From positions 558,001-622,000 of the forward strand of contig NZ_CAOJCM010000003.1 in assembly GCF_948329825.1 (NCBI RefSeq): a stretch of DNA of 64,000 bases, read 5' to 3'. This DNA is from Paenibacillus sp. JJ-100 (GTDB lineage Bacteria > Bacillota > Bacilli > Paenibacillales > Paenibacillaceae). The notes below the pieces were generated by a model. That model was given only the letters and a program-made list of their open reading frames with translations. It ran no database searches and was not told the origin of the DNA. Positions 8,698 to 18,322 of the stretch are shown here, piece after piece (the stretch's first letter is position 1; each line of letters starts with the position of its first letter). The translations under genes and the position numbers were made by a program.

Positions 8698-10719
8698 GTG
8701 CGTCAAAAATGGGTTTTATGGAATAACGCTTCCCGGAAGTGGTTGTGGCTCATCGTTATTATTGGTTTGGTAGCTTCCATTCCAGTTATCCGTGATCGGG
8801 TACAGACTGAATCATCTGCGAATAAAGTGGAACTGGTCTTCAATTATCGGGGACTACTGGATATTTCTGCGTATCAGGCTCATCCACAAGATTTTATTGA
8901 TCAACAAACGACACGGCTGAAAGAAGCCGGTGTGACAACAATGGCTGTATTTGAGAGCACATTGGACGAACTTAAGAAAACTCGTCGCTTGATGGTTTAC
9001 TCTGGTCAAGATCTAGCAAATATGACAAAGGACGTTATTCCTTCCAATGCGAACTATACATATGTGTTGTTCACATCTGAAGAAAATGCGCAGATATATG
9101 CTCCAATCATTGAACAAACGTTCGCTGAGCGTCAAATCCCGATTCAACCATGGGAGTATGAAGGCCGCAGCGGCTTGATATTGCAGACACCGCCGGAGAC
9201 TGCGAACATGCAACCGATGCAGCCTGATCCAGTTGCAGTGAAAATGTTGCTTGATAAAGGTTTTCATATTTTACCTCGCATCTCTGATACCGTTCCTTAT
9301 AACCAGCAATCCATGGAACGACTGCTCGCCTTCTTTGAAGAGAATGGTGTGACACGTATCTTGTTTGATGGGGATGCGGTCAAAGGGTACAATGATAATG
9401 CAGAGATGAAAAGTCTAGATCAATTTGCTGCGTTGCTGAACAAGCATGGCATTGGGCTGGCAGCAATTGAGAATCTGAAAAAGCCACAATCTGGATTTGA
9501 GACGCTGGCATATAAGACTGATTACAATGTCACTCGTTTGTATTCACTAAGCGATGCAGATGCTAATCTAAAGGAAGATGTCATTGCCGACCGTTTTGTG
9601 CTGGCAACGAAGGATCGCAACATTCGTATGATTTATATGAATGCAGCGCCAAGCCGAAATACAGCCAAAGCAGCGATTACAGACCCGATCGACAATCTGA
9701 TCAACAGTTTGGGTGAACCGGGTCATGCTGTTGAACGTATGGCCAAACACGGTTTTGAGCTTGGACAAGCTGAAGCATTTAAAGTGAAGGAATCATCCAT
9801 TCAACGGTATGCGAAGTTGGTTGCTCTCATTGGAGCAATCGCATTGATTACACTAATGGTTTCTTATTTTGCACCTGTGTTTACGATTGCAGTATTCTTG
9901 CTTGGTTTGGTAGGAAGTGCAGGACTGTTCCTGTTGAAACCAACATTGTTAGAGCAGGGAGTTGCCTTGCTAGTAGCCATTGCTGCTCCAACGATTGCTA
10001 TGGTGCTAGCTGTTCGTACCGTTAATGCGACGCAGCTTCGACACCCAGATGCCCCTGCGGGCCGTCGTTTGGTTCAAACCATCGTTTTGTATGTAAGAAC
10101 TTCAATTCTTTCATTGGTAGCTGTGCCCTTTGTAATTGCACTGCTAAATAACATCACATATAGTCTGGTTATTAACCAGTTCCGCGGTGTGAGTCTGCTT
10201 CATTTTGCACCAATTGGATTGGTAGCACTCTATATTGTGTTCTATCGTGGATCAGGTTCAATCTCTGTGAAACAAGTGAAGGACATGCTCCGTATGCCAA
10301 TCAATATTTTGATGGTAGTATTGGCGCTTGTTGCTGCCGTTGTTGGATATTATTATTTGAGCCGTACGGGCAACGCTGGTTCCGTTACACCATTCGAGAT
10401 GTTCCTCCGTACGACGCTGGAAGATACGTTTGGCGTACGCCCTAGATTCAAAGAATTTGTGCTGGGACACCCACTGTTTATCGTTGGCGTGTTCGCCGCT
10501 TTAAAATACCGTAAAGTCATCTTTGTGCTAATTATCGCTACGATGGGTCAATTGTCCATGGTGGATACATTTGCGCATATTCATACACCGGCTGTATTGT
10601 CTCTGATTCGCGGTGTGATGGGACTCGGACTTGGCTTAATCTTTGGTATCATTGCTGTGGGTGTGTGGCAAGTCGCGGAAGGATGTTGGAAAAAATGGTC
10701 ACCACTTCTAAAAAGTTAG
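8698..10719 (+). CDS. DUF5693 family multi-pass membrane protein
   Basis: This 673-residue membrane protein is of unknown biochemical function. One N-terminal membrane segment (about residues 14-32) precedes an extracytoplasmic domain to about residue 360, with an alternating beta/alpha look (VTTMAVFESTLDEL, GVTRILFDGDAV, LLNKHGIGLAAIENL) suggestive of a barrel. Then come roughly nine to ten hydrophobic helices to the C-terminus. The start is GTG 8698, seven bases after GAGGAGGT (8683-8690); TTG 8668 lacks a site. Its 3' end overlaps csaB by 25 bp, indicating translational coupling and a shared role in making or exporting the pyruvylated cell-wall polymer. The family assignment is from recognition of the csaB-adjacent protein; the role is inference. 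Confidence 0.75.
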   Translation: MRQKWVLWNNASRKWLWLIVIIGLVASIPVIRDRVQTESSANKVELVFNYRGLLDISAYQAHPQDFIDQQTTRLKEAGVTTMAVFESTLDELKKTRRLMVYSGQDLANMTKDVIPSNANYTYVLFTSEENAQIYAPIIEQTFAERQIPIQPWEYEGRSGLILQTPPETANMQPMQPDPVAVKMLLDKGFHILPRISDTVPYNQQSMERLLAFFEENGVTRILFDGDAVKGYNDNAEMKSLDQFAALLNKHGIGLAAIENLKKPQSGFETLAYKTDYNVTRLYSLSDADANLKEDVIADRFVLATKDRNIRMIYMNAAPSRNTAKAAITDPIDNLINSLGEPGHAVERMAKHGFELGQAEAFKVKESSIQRYAKLVALIGAIALITLMVSYFAPVFTIAVFLLGLVGSAGLFLLKPTLLEQGVALLVAIAAPTIAMVLAVRTVNATQLRHPDAPAGRRLVQTIVLYVRTSILSLVAVPFVIALLNNITYSLVINQFRGVSLLHFAPIGLVALYIVFYRGSGSISVKQVKDMLRMPINILMVVLALVAAVVGYYYLSRTGNAGSVTPFEMFLRTTLEDTFGVRPRFKEFVLGHPLFIVGVFAALKYRKVIFVLIIATMGQLSMVDTFAHIHTPAVLSLIRGVMGLGLGLIFGIIAVGVWQVAEGCWKKWSPLLKS

Positions 10720-11927
10720 TTATCTCAGGATATTACGGATTTCGAAACAGTGGAGATGAAGCTGTACTGAAATCGATCCTGACGGCACTAGAGGAAGAAA
10801 GTCAGCGATCAAATGTGACGATCGAACCGATTGTGCTATCCATTGATCCCGAATGGACAACTTCAATGTACGGCGTTCGTGCGGTGCATCGAATGAAGTT
10901 GAAGGAAGTTCGTGAAGCACTTAAGGAAAGTGATGGACTGATCAGTGGCGGAGGGAGTCTGCTACAGGATGCAACGGGATTAAAGTCCATTCCTTATTAC
11001 TTGGGTGTGATCAAGCTGGCTCAGTGGTTGAAAAAACCTGTCTTTATTTATGCTCAGGGGATCGGCCCTGTTAACCGTAAATTTTTTAACCCGATGATCA
11101 AATCGGTATTTAAATCTTGTACTTATGTATCGGTTCGAGATGAACAATCTGCAGATTATCTACGTGGACTTGGACTGAAATGGAATCAGATTCATGTTGT
11201 ACCTGATCCCGTGATGGGTTTGCCATTGCCAGAGAATAACTCATCATTCCGGGAACAAGGAGACACACCTTTTGCGGTTGAACAACCAGCCCATAAAGGG
11301 ACTCCAATGGAGGCGACAGAGGCTGTGCCCGCAGATCAGCAAGAAACGGAAGTGTCTAAAGGCAAGCATGCCAACCTACCGGTAATCGGTGTGTCTGTTC
11401 GGTTTTGGGAAGCGGATCGCAAGGAGCTGACAGCCATTGCGACTGGACTGAAGAAAATAACTGCGAAGAAGGCTGTACATTTCCGTTTCCTGCCGTTTCA
11501 TCTTCCCGATGATGTGCAGGCATCCCGTTTTATTATGGAAATGCTCGGTGATGTGACCAGTAAAGGCAGTGAAATTAGCATTACCGAGGATCTCACCGAT
11601 CCACAACAGATGCTGGAGGAAGTAAGCCGCTGTGATCTGATGATTGGTATGCGTCTGCATAGCCTGATCTACGCTGCTTCACAGTATGTCCCGCCAGTGG
11701 GCATTTCGTATGATCCCAAAATCGATCAGTTCATGCTTCGTCTGGAGAGCGAGCCTGTGGGTAATACCCGTTCGCTAGATGCCGATAAACTTGCCGAGCA
11801 AGTTACTCGACTGCTGGATCAGCGTTCGCAGTGGCTGAAGCAACACGAGGATCAAATCACTGCATTGAAGCAGGAAGCTAGAGAACCCGCGAAGCAAATT
11901 ATTACCTATTTAGGCCGCAAAGGATGA
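10695..11927 (+). CDS. csaB: Polysaccharide pyruvyl transferase CsaB
   Basis: CsaB adds a pyruvate ketal to the secondary cell-wall polymer. SLH domains bind that pyruvylated polymer, so this gene is the functional key to the SLH proteins downstream. Family features seen are VISGYYGFRNSGDEAVL at the N-terminus, SGGGSLLQDATG at about residue 87, KPVFIYAQGIGPV, the DPVMGLPLP segment, and GMRLHSLIYAASQYVPPVGISYDPK with the conserved His near residue 320. A low-complexity, acidic/Gln-rich stretch of roughly 40 residues (about 178-222) interrupts the fold and looks lineage-specific. The start ATG 10695 lies inside the upstream gene; in-frame ATG 10683 and GTG 10665 are alternatives. The TagA-like gene begins 7 bp after the stop. 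Confidence 0.92.
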   Translation: MVTTSKKLVISGYYGFRNSGDEAVLKSILTALEEESQRSNVTIEPIVLSIDPEWTTSMYGVRAVHRMKLKEVREALKESDGLISGGGSLLQDATGLKSIPYYLGVIKLAQWLKKPVFIYAQGIGPVNRKFFNPMIKSVFKSCTYVSVRDEQSADYLRGLGLKWNQIHVVPDPVMGLPLPENNSSFREQGDTPFAVEQPAHKGTPMEATEAVPADQQETEVSKGKHANLPVIGVSVRFWEADRKELTAIATGLKKITAKKAVHFRFLPFHLPDDVQASRFIMEMLGDVTSKGSEISITEDLTDPQQMLEEVSRCDLMIGMRLHSLIYAASQYVPPVGISYDPKIDQFMLRLESEPVGNTRSLDADKLAEQVTRLLDQRSQWLKQHEDQITALKQEAREPAKQIITYLGRKG

Positions 11928-11934
11928 GATAACA

Positions 11935-12693
11935 ATGAGTCAGACCGGAACGATTCCGACCGTTTCCATCTATGGTATACCCTTTTCCAAGTTAACAATG
12001 AAAGAAACGGTACAGGTACTTGAAGAAGCCGTATTGTCGAAACAGCCACATCAGGTTATAACGGCCAATCCAATTATGGTTATGGCTGCGCTGGAGGATA
12101 AGGCAATCATGAAGGTGATGCAGGATGCCGAGATCATTGTTCCAGATGGAACCGGTGTTGTCTGGGCAGCCAATTACTGTGGTGATCCTGTAGCAGAGCG
12201 AGTTCCGGGGTATGATCTTTTACATGAATTAATGCGAGTTGGAGAAAACTATCGATGGGGCGTATACCTCTTGGGTTCTACCTCGGAAGTGATTCAAGAA
12301 ACGGCCGTTCGGTTACAACAGCAGTATCCGGCAATTCGTATTGTGGGTTACCGCGATGGTTTCTTTGGTCCGTCTGAAGACGAACAGGTTATAGCGGACA
12401 TTCAACAAGCTGCACCTGATTTGTTATTCGTTGCTCGCGGAGCGGATACACAAGAACCTTGGATTCACAAATACAAACATACGCTGCAAGTTCCTGTAAT
12501 GATGGGCGTTGGCGGTAGTTTTGATGTCATCTCTGGTAAAACCAAGCGGGCGCCTAAACTCTTTCAAAAGCTAAGATTGGAATGGTTTTATCGTTTATTA
12601 CGTGAACCTAGCCGCGCTGGACGTATGCTTGCGCTTCCGAAATTCGCTCTCAAAGTGATGCGGGACAAAGAAAACGTGATAAAACCCCGTTAA
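11935..12693 (+). CDS. tagA: WecG/TagA/CpsF-family glycosyltransferase
   Basis: This GT26-family enzyme in B. subtilis transfers ManNAc from UDP-ManNAc to undecaprenyl-PP-GlcNAc, the first committed step of teichoic-acid linkage-unit synthesis. Seen here are TANPIMVMAALED, the PDGTGVVWAANYCG segment with the catalytic-type Asp, VPGYDLLHELM, VYLLGSTSEV, and KLFQKLRLEWFYRLLREPSRAGRM at the C-terminus (written in two halves across about residues 204-228). Its 252 residues are typical. The ribosome-binding site overlaps the csaB stop, so DUF5693, csaB and this gene form one unit. Together with the TagO-type gene after the next gap it probably builds the linkage disaccharide of a pyruvylated cell-wall polymer. 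Acceptor and donor are inferred from the family. Confidence 0.85.
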   Translation: MSQTGTIPTVSIYGIPFSKLTMKETVQVLEEAVLSKQPHQVITANPIMVMAALEDKAIMKVMQDAEIIVPDGTGVVWAANYCGDPVAERVPGYDLLHELMRVGENYRWGVYLLGSTSEVIQETAVRLQQQYPAIRIVGYRDGFFGPSEDEQVIADIQQAAPDLLFVARGADTQEPWIHKYKHTLQVPVMMGVGGSFDVISGKTKRAPKLFQKLRLEWFYRLLREPSRAGRMLALPKFALKVMRDKENVIKPR

Positions 12694-13067
12694 AAACAGG
12701 TAATTGCGAGATAAATGCTTGTTTTTGCTAGAAATTGATGATAGCTTTTCGGATGTGATGAGCGTATAATTCATTCCGGCACATACGTGTGCCACTCAAA
12801 TGAAATTATATTAGTTGCACTAGGCACTCCGATGTCAGAATAACCTTTCGCTCGCCCTTATCCCCAAATTTCAATTTATTCTTGTTCAAGGATGAAATTC
12901 GGTGATAAATGCGAACGCTGCGCTTCTACAGGTTGTTTCTGCCCTCTCCGTTAAAAGTGCAACATTGGATTTTCATCAACAGTGACAAATATGTTTTTTA
13001 TATATAGAAAAAGAGATTAGGGGATTTATAATTTTTTCGGTACTAAAATTGGGGGTCGAATGTTCAA
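12694..13067 (+). other. 374 bp intergenic region between the TagA-like and TagO-like genes
   Basis: There is no ORF of note. A TATAAT at 12765-12770 has no good -35. Eight bases after it lies an inverted repeat, GGCACA (12778-12783) and TGTGCC (12788-12793) around TACG, positioned like an operator or the stem-loop of a 5' leader. The rest is AT-rich and shows no T-tailed terminator that I can support. Confidence 0.4.
12778..12793. repeat. 16 bp inverted repeat just downstream of a TATAAT box
   Basis: Two perfect 6 bp arms (GGCACA / TGTGCC) surround TACG and sit where a transcription start from the 12765 box would fall. It could be an operator or an mRNA 5' stem-loop; its role is unknown. 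Confidence 0.4.
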
Positions 13068-14195
13068 ATGATAGCGATCTTTATCATTGGATTTATTGTG
13101 TCGATGGGACTTGCATTAGCTCTTACACCGCTTGTTAAAAAGTTCGCAGTCCGTATTGGTGCTATGGATACACCGAATGCACGTAAAGTGCATACTCGGA
13201 TTATGCCGCGTCTTGGCGGTCTAGGAATATTTTTAGCTTTCATCATTACGGTTGCAGCATTGCTTCCGTTTGTATCTGCCTGGTTTACAGCGAGGGATAT
13301 GAGTTTTGTTAGTGCATTTCTTATCGGGGGTACCATCATAGTGTTAATTGGTGCACTTGATGATCGGTTTGAACTGTCAGCTAAGGTGAAGTTGCTCGGA
13401 CAACTCTTGGCTGCGGCTGTAGTAGTTTTTGGATTTAACATCCGTGTAGACTTTGTCAATATTCCGTTTCAGGATGCCTATTCTTCACTTGAGTCTTGGG
13501 TATCCATCCCGTTAACTATTTTGTGGATTGTTGGTGTAACCAATGCCATCAACCTGATTGATGGACTGGATGGTCTGGCGGCTGGTGTATCTGGTATTGC
13601 CATTGGTACCATTGCGGTGATGTCTTTCTTAATGGGCAATACGATGATTGCTTTGATGTGCTTGGTGCTGCTCGGCAGCATTATCGGATTTTTGTTCTTT
13701 AACTTCCATCCAGCCAAGATCTTCATGGGGGATACCGGTTCGTTATTCCTTGGGTTCTCTCTGGCGATGCTTTCTATGCTCGGATTTAAACAGATCGCAG
13801 TCGTTTCTTTCATTACGCCGTTGATTATTATCGGTGTGCCACTCTCGGATACATTATTTGCTATTATTCGTCGTGCGGTGCAACGGAAGCCGATTTTCTC
13901 ACCGGACAAAGGACATCTACACCACTGTCTGCGTGAACTTGGTTTCAGTCATCGTCAGACGGTGTTGATCATTTACGGTATTGCTGCTTTTTTTGGTGTG
14001 CTGGCCATAATACAGTCCTCGGCAGCGATGTTCGAAGCTAACTGGGTGACGTTTGTAGTGATTTGTATCATGATGTTCTTCCTGCAGGTAGGTGCGGAGG
14101 TTATTGGACTTGTTAGCAAAACCAAGAAACCAGTTATCAACTTTTTAATGCGTATGCGCGTGAAGCTTAATCCGCAAACCCGATCCAAATCTTAA
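13068..14195 (+). CDS. tagO: Undecaprenyl-phosphate N-acetylglucosaminyl 1-phosphate transferase (TagO/WecA type)
   Basis: This polytopic membrane enzyme loads GlcNAc-1-phosphate from UDP-GlcNAc onto undecaprenyl phosphate, the first step of wall teichoic acid or secondary wall polymer assembly. Family motifs are in order: PNARKVHTRIMPRLGG near residue 36, GALDDRFELSAKVKLLGQ (metal-binding Asp pair), NAINLIDGLDGLAAG, FMGDTGSLFLGF, and the late DKGHLHHCLRELG His motif. About ten or eleven hydrophobic helices and 375 residues fit the family, and MraY is excluded by the motif set. ATG 13068 follows GGGGGT at a longish 12 bases; another ATG at 13060 is out of frame. A terminator follows. It supplies the lipid carrier for the neighbouring TagA/CsaB activities. 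Confidence 0.92.
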   Translation: MIAIFIIGFIVSMGLALALTPLVKKFAVRIGAMDTPNARKVHTRIMPRLGGLGIFLAFIITVAALLPFVSAWFTARDMSFVSAFLIGGTIIVLIGALDDRFELSAKVKLLGQLLAAAVVVFGFNIRVDFVNIPFQDAYSSLESWVSIPLTILWIVGVTNAINLIDGLDGLAAGVSGIAIGTIAVMSFLMGNTMIALMCLVLLGSIIGFLFFNFHPAKIFMGDTGSLFLGFSLAMLSMLGFKQIAVVSFITPLIIIGVPLSDTLFAIIRRAVQRKPIFSPDKGHLHHCLRELGFSHRQTVLIIYGIAAFFGVLAIIQSSAAMFEANWVTFVVICIMMFFLQVGAEVIGLVSKTKKPVINFLMRMRVKLNPQTRSKS

Positions 14196-14242
14196 ATAGA
14201 ACATATTGATTTCTGCTATTGTTAATATCATTTCTGACCCTG

Positions 14243-14275
14243 ACCTTATCCCGTTTGCGGATAAGGTTTTTTGTT
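14243..14275 (+). terminator. Rho-independent terminator after the TagO-type gene
   Basis: ACCTTATCC (14243-14251) pairs with GGATAAGGT (14259-14267), followed by TTTTTTG and a T-rich stretch. Confidence 0.9.
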
Positions 14276-14292
14276 TATTTTAAGTATTTTAC

Positions 14293-14320
14293 TAAATATT
14301 TGGAACCTCACCGCCGATAA
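14293..14320 (+). promoter_or_regulatory. Candidate sigma-D (motility) promoter in front of an SLH protein gene
   Basis: TAAA (14293-14296), a 16 bp spacer and GCCGATAA (14313-14320) match TAAA-N15-GCCGATAT with one base difference in the -10. It lies 41 bp before the start codon. This would place a large surface protein in the motility regulon. Confidence 0.45.
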
Positions 14321-14360
14321 ATAAAGGTAACTGACTTAAAAAGAGGAGAGATGAAATTTT

Positions 14361-17300
14361 ATGACTCTAAAGAAGAGACCTTTAATATGGCTTGTATTAA
14401 CAGCCATGATCTTTTCGTTATTTCCACCTGGCTTGTTCGGTAGTAACGTTGCGTCAGCCGCATCACAGGCTCCTGCGACTTACTTTATTCCAGATTTGAA
14501 AAGCATAAGCGATACATCGTTGCTCTCTACAGAGCCAAGCACGGCCAATAGTACACAAATTTCTCGTGGCAATGTCTATATGACAACAAGTCCTAACTTG
14601 ACTATTACGGGGACCTTTTCCTATGTTTCCAAAGATACAATGCGAGTAAAGGTAGAACAATTAAGTTCTGAAGCTGTAGGTAGTCAAGGTCAGGTAAGAT
14701 GGGTAACGGACGATACTCATTTCACCTCAGGGGCTGTGACAACAGACGCAAATGCAAGTAACAAGTTCACTGCAACTAATCTTAATCTGTTCTCAGGTTT
14801 TAACAAGATCACATTCTATGGTAATCAAGGAAATGTTGAGAGATCAGATACATTCTATGTTCTTTATGATAAGGTGCCTTTCGTAGAAGATTTAAAAGTA
14901 TTTTCGGGAAACAATTCTTTTAATTTGAACGAAGGAGCTCAAGTTGTAGTTAACACTCAAGCGGTTGCTGTTCAAGGTAAAGCACAGAATGCTACAAAAG
15001 TAACCGTTTCTGTTAATGGTGGGACAGCTCTTCTGTCATCTTTACTTGAGGATGGAACATTCTTTACTCCACAGATGAATCTTTCTTCCGGTTTGAATAA
15101 TCTGAAATTCTCGATTACGAATGCATCAGATACGATCAATATTGAGCGTTCAGTTTATTATTTTGACACCAATCAACCTTTTTCAAAATTGGATGTCGTA
15201 AGTGATACAGAAACCAAGTCACTTCTCGGTTCTACTCAAACTGTATCCACTCCGGGTAATCCGGCAGGCACAGCTTTTTTAAATGGTGAAGTTTTGCTGC
15301 CATATAATGCAAGCAATCAAGATTTTGCAACCACAGCCCAAATGACAATTAACACGACGGCTGTGAACTTTACAGTTTTAAGTAATACGGTGGTGGCTGG
15401 AAACGATGGTGTCACTCCTGCTTACCGACTGGTGACGTTCAAAACGGACAATTACAATTTGCAAACTGATCCTAACGGTATTAAAAACGATCAAGCTGCC
15501 AATCTCGTCCTGACCTATGGTACATTTAGTGCTGCTTACAATGGAGTATTCAAGTACCTGCCTGGAGATACCGTAATTACGAATATGTACTTACTACCTG
15601 ATTATAATGAAACGAATAATACGTTCAGCTCTAAAGTTCCTTTGAATAACAGCCAGGTAGACAAAGATAGTTTTTATATCTTAGTTGCTGCGAACAAAGC
15701 GCCAACCGCAATGCTGGAAGCTCACTACTTGCCACTGGGTACCAACCCATTGTCAATAGTTTCTGTGACACCTGCCACTACTATTGGCACCAATGAGCAA
15801 GTCTACCATGTAACTAATTTTGCAAGCGGCCAACAGCAAGTGCGATTTAAGTATAACAATGCATCTTCTTCGTTTAACGCGAATATTTCCTTTGTATCAA
15901 AAAGTTATATTTATGTGTCCAACCTTTTTGATGGACAAACCTATTCGTTCGATTCTCGTACTACGCATAACTTGGACGTAGATGGTCAGTATATCGGGTT
16001 TACTGACCTGAACAACTCCATGTTTAATGCGCAGGTATTTGTTAATGGTGTGGATCAAAAACCAGGAGATACTAGCTGGATCACGAAAAGCACGGGCGCG
16101 TTCAAATTGTCATTTGAGATTAAAAAAGATGGTCCATTAGTATTCGGTGAAAACACGATTGTTTTGACGGGTACGGATAAAGATGCAAGCGGCGGAACTA
16201 AGGAAATTCGCAAGGAATTGCGGATATATATTCTGGATACTAACGTATCCAACATTGATCGCTTCATGCCTACGCTTATTCCAACCAACCAACGTCAGGC
16301 GTTTAGTGAGAAAGAAGTAAAAAACTACACAGCAGATCAAATGTCTAGAATTTTCTCGGTGACTCCTGATTTTGCATTTCAAACGGATCGTTATGTAACA
16401 AGTGAACAAGAGTATGATCTAGTATTCAAAGGCGGCGGTGCACAAATCGTGAACCTGTACTTTGGATCAAAAGTTATTCTAACTTATAATCCTCCAGCAA
16501 AAGGCAGTGAGACAAACGGTACTGCAAGTGATCCTCAAAGTGGGTACAAATATGACTTTGCTGGTAATGAAGATGAATTCATAATTCGGGTTCAAGATCT
16601 GAAATTTGATGCACCAGGTAGTCATGTATACACACTTGAGCTTATTAATAGCACTGGCGCGAGAACAACTCAGCGTCTAGAAATTGTACGTGAACCTTCA
16701 TCATATCGGATTCTAGCGCCTCAACCAACCGTAGGCGATAAAATCGTAGTGAATAAGAACTTTGTCCGTTTTGACATTGAAGCTGAAGGTGCATCTCAAG
16801 TCATTATTGATAAAAAGCCTGCTGTGAAACGGACAGATTTAAAAGATCGCTTTGTGTACGATTATGTAGGTCTGAAACCGAATAAAAACAACGCGATTAA
16901 AATTCAGGTTGTTCGCGAAGGTAATACCATTAACGATGTGATTAATGTGTTTTACACAGGAACGGTAGAAGTGGACAGCCAGTTCATGGCACCAGGACCA
17001 GCTAACAAATATAGCGTGTTTAACAAACAACTCGAATTGAGTTTCCCTAAGGGCACCATTCTACAGTCCTCCTCACAAGTAGGAAGTGGAGTAGTGAAAT
17101 TTTACCCAGAAAACAAACTGCTGTTTGGTATCGCTGATCCTAAAGATGGAGTAGTAGAGAGAAGAAATGATTACGGCAATATTATCAATGTGAACCCGGA
17201 TTCCCGTACTGAAGGCGGATTAAGTACTATTATTATTCCTGATACATTGGTGTTGTACTTCAACTCTACGTTGAATACAAGTAACTTCTCACCAGTATCT

Positions 17301-18254
17301 GATATCTACTGGATTAACGGTGGGGTTGGTGAACTGGGTGATCAGGGATCTACAGGGTACAAGCCGGGCACCAATGGTTTGGCTCCTTACTCTATTGAAG
17401 GGAACTTTACCCAGTATCAAGCAGAACGTAAACTTGTACCTTCTCAACGGGGGACATTGAAGTTAACTTATGATTCTAATATCGTAGATGAGGTTGGCTC
17501 AACCATTACTGTTTTCCGTTACACTGACAAAGGTGTATGGCAAAACATTGGTGGAGAAGTGGATACGAAGAAACATACAATTAGCGTTCCTTTCGACGAA
17601 TTTGGATATTATAAGGTTATGAAACAAAGTAAAGGGTACTCGGATGTGACAAATCACCCGTGGGGCAGAAACTTGCTTAATGCATTGTACTCTAAGGGAG
17701 TAATGAACAGCATTAGATTTAATGAATTTGGTGCAGATGACCAAACCACTCGTGGAGAGTTCGCTACATTACTTGTCAAAGGACTGAGCTTACCTCTAAA
17801 TTATGATAATAAGCAGACCTTCTATGATATTGTGCCTGGAGCACAATCATCCACATGGGACTATGCTTCCATCGAGACTGCTGCACGTGCAGGGATTGTA
17901 CAAGGCCTTAGTGATGGGTTCTTTGGGGCAGACCAAAGAGTAACGCGTGAACAGGCTGCGGTTATGATCGCGAGGGCGATGAGTCTGAAGCTATCCGCAA
18001 ATAATGATAAATTGTCTGCGAATCTGGGCAAATCATTTATGGATGCGGCATCCATTGATTTCTATGCACGTCCAGCTATCGAGGCTGTTAATAAAGCCAA
18101 GATCATGCAAGGAAGCCCAGTGACTATTGCTGGCGCTAAGAAGCCTCTAGTGCAGTTTAACCCTAAAGGGAATCTGACACGGGCAGAAGCAGCTAAAATT
18201 GCAGTGGAATTGCTTAAGAAGACAACCAAGTTATTCCCTAAAAACTTGAGTTAG
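14361..18254 (+). CDS. Large secreted protein with three C-terminal SLH domains
   Basis: This 1297-residue surface protein has a signal peptide (basic MTLKKRPL, hydrophobic core, cleavage near VASA|ASQ at about residue 34). A long beta-rich region of Ig-like or cadherin-like segments without catalytic motifs follows, rich in Asn, Thr and Ser. Three SLH domains lie at about residues 1094-1150, 1152-1215 and 1220-1290. Their TRAE-type motifs are TTRGEF, VTREQA and LTRAEA, all close to consensus, so binding to the pyruvylated wall polymer made through CsaB is likely. The start ATG 14361 has AAGAGGAGAG just upstream. A sigma-D-like promoter precedes it and a strong terminator follows, so it is a single-gene unit. 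The ectodomain's function is not recognisable. Confidence 0.85.
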   Translation: MTLKKRPLIWLVLTAMIFSLFPPGLFGSNVASAASQAPATYFIPDLKSISDTSLLSTEPSTANSTQISRGNVYMTTSPNLTITGTFSYVSKDTMRVKVEQLSSEAVGSQGQVRWVTDDTHFTSGAVTTDANASNKFTATNLNLFSGFNKITFYGNQGNVERSDTFYVLYDKVPFVEDLKVFSGNNSFNLNEGAQVVVNTQAVAVQGKAQNATKVTVSVNGGTALLSSLLEDGTFFTPQMNLSSGLNNLKFSITNASDTINIERSVYYFDTNQPFSKLDVVSDTETKSLLGSTQTVSTPGNPAGTAFLNGEVLLPYNASNQDFATTAQMTINTTAVNFTVLSNTVVAGNDGVTPAYRLVTFKTDNYNLQTDPNGIKNDQAANLVLTYGTFSAAYNGVFKYLPGDTVITNMYLLPDYNETNNTFSSKVPLNNSQVDKDSFYILVAANKAPTAMLEAHYLPLGTNPLSIVSVTPATTIGTNEQVYHVTNFASGQQQVRFKYNNASSSFNANISFVSKSYIYVSNLFDGQTYSFDSRTTHNLDVDGQYIGFTDLNNSMFNAQVFVNGVDQKPGDTSWITKSTGAFKLSFEIKKDGPLVFGENTIVLTGTDKDASGGTKEIRKELRIYILDTNVSNIDRFMPTLIPTNQRQAFSEKEVKNYTADQMSRIFSVTPDFAFQTDRYVTSEQEYDLVFKGGGAQIVNLYFGSKVILTYNPPAKGSETNGTASDPQSGYKYDFAGNEDEFIIRVQDLKFDAPGSHVYTLELINSTGARTTQRLEIVREPSSYRILAPQPTVGDKIVVNKNFVRFDIEAEGASQVIIDKKPAVKRTDLKDRFVYDYVGLKPNKNNAIKIQVVREGNTINDVINVFYTGTVEVDSQFMAPGPANKYSVFNKQLELSFPKGTILQSSSQVGSGVVKFYPENKLLFGIADPKDGVVERRNDYGNIINVNPDSRTEGGLSTIIIPDTLVLYFNSTLNTSNFSPVSDIYWINGGVGELGDQGSTGYKPGTNGLAPYSIEGNFTQYQAERKLVPSQRGTLKLTYDSNIVDEVGSTITVFRYTDKGVWQNIGGEVDTKKHTISVPFDEFGYYKVMKQSKGYSDVTNHPWGRNLLNALYSKGVMNSIRFNEFGADDQTTRGEFATLLVKGLSLPLNYDNKQTFYDIVPGAQSSTWDYASIETAARAGIVQGLSDGFFGADQRVTREQAAVMIARAMSLKLSANNDKLSANLGKSFMDAASIDFYARPAIEAVNKAKIMQGSPVTIAGAKKPLVQFNPKGNLTRAEAAKIAVELLKKTTKLFPKNLS

Positions 18255-18282
18255 TTCTCACTATCAACTCATAAGTTGGGTA

Positions 18283-18322
18283 AGACCTGCCCCTTGAACT
18301 TCAGGGGCAGGTCTCTTTTTAT
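18283..18322 (+). terminator. Rho-independent terminator after the SLH gene
   Basis: GACCTGCCCCT (18284-18294) pairs perfectly with AGGGGCAGGTC (18303-18313), followed by TCTTTTT. Confidence 0.92.
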
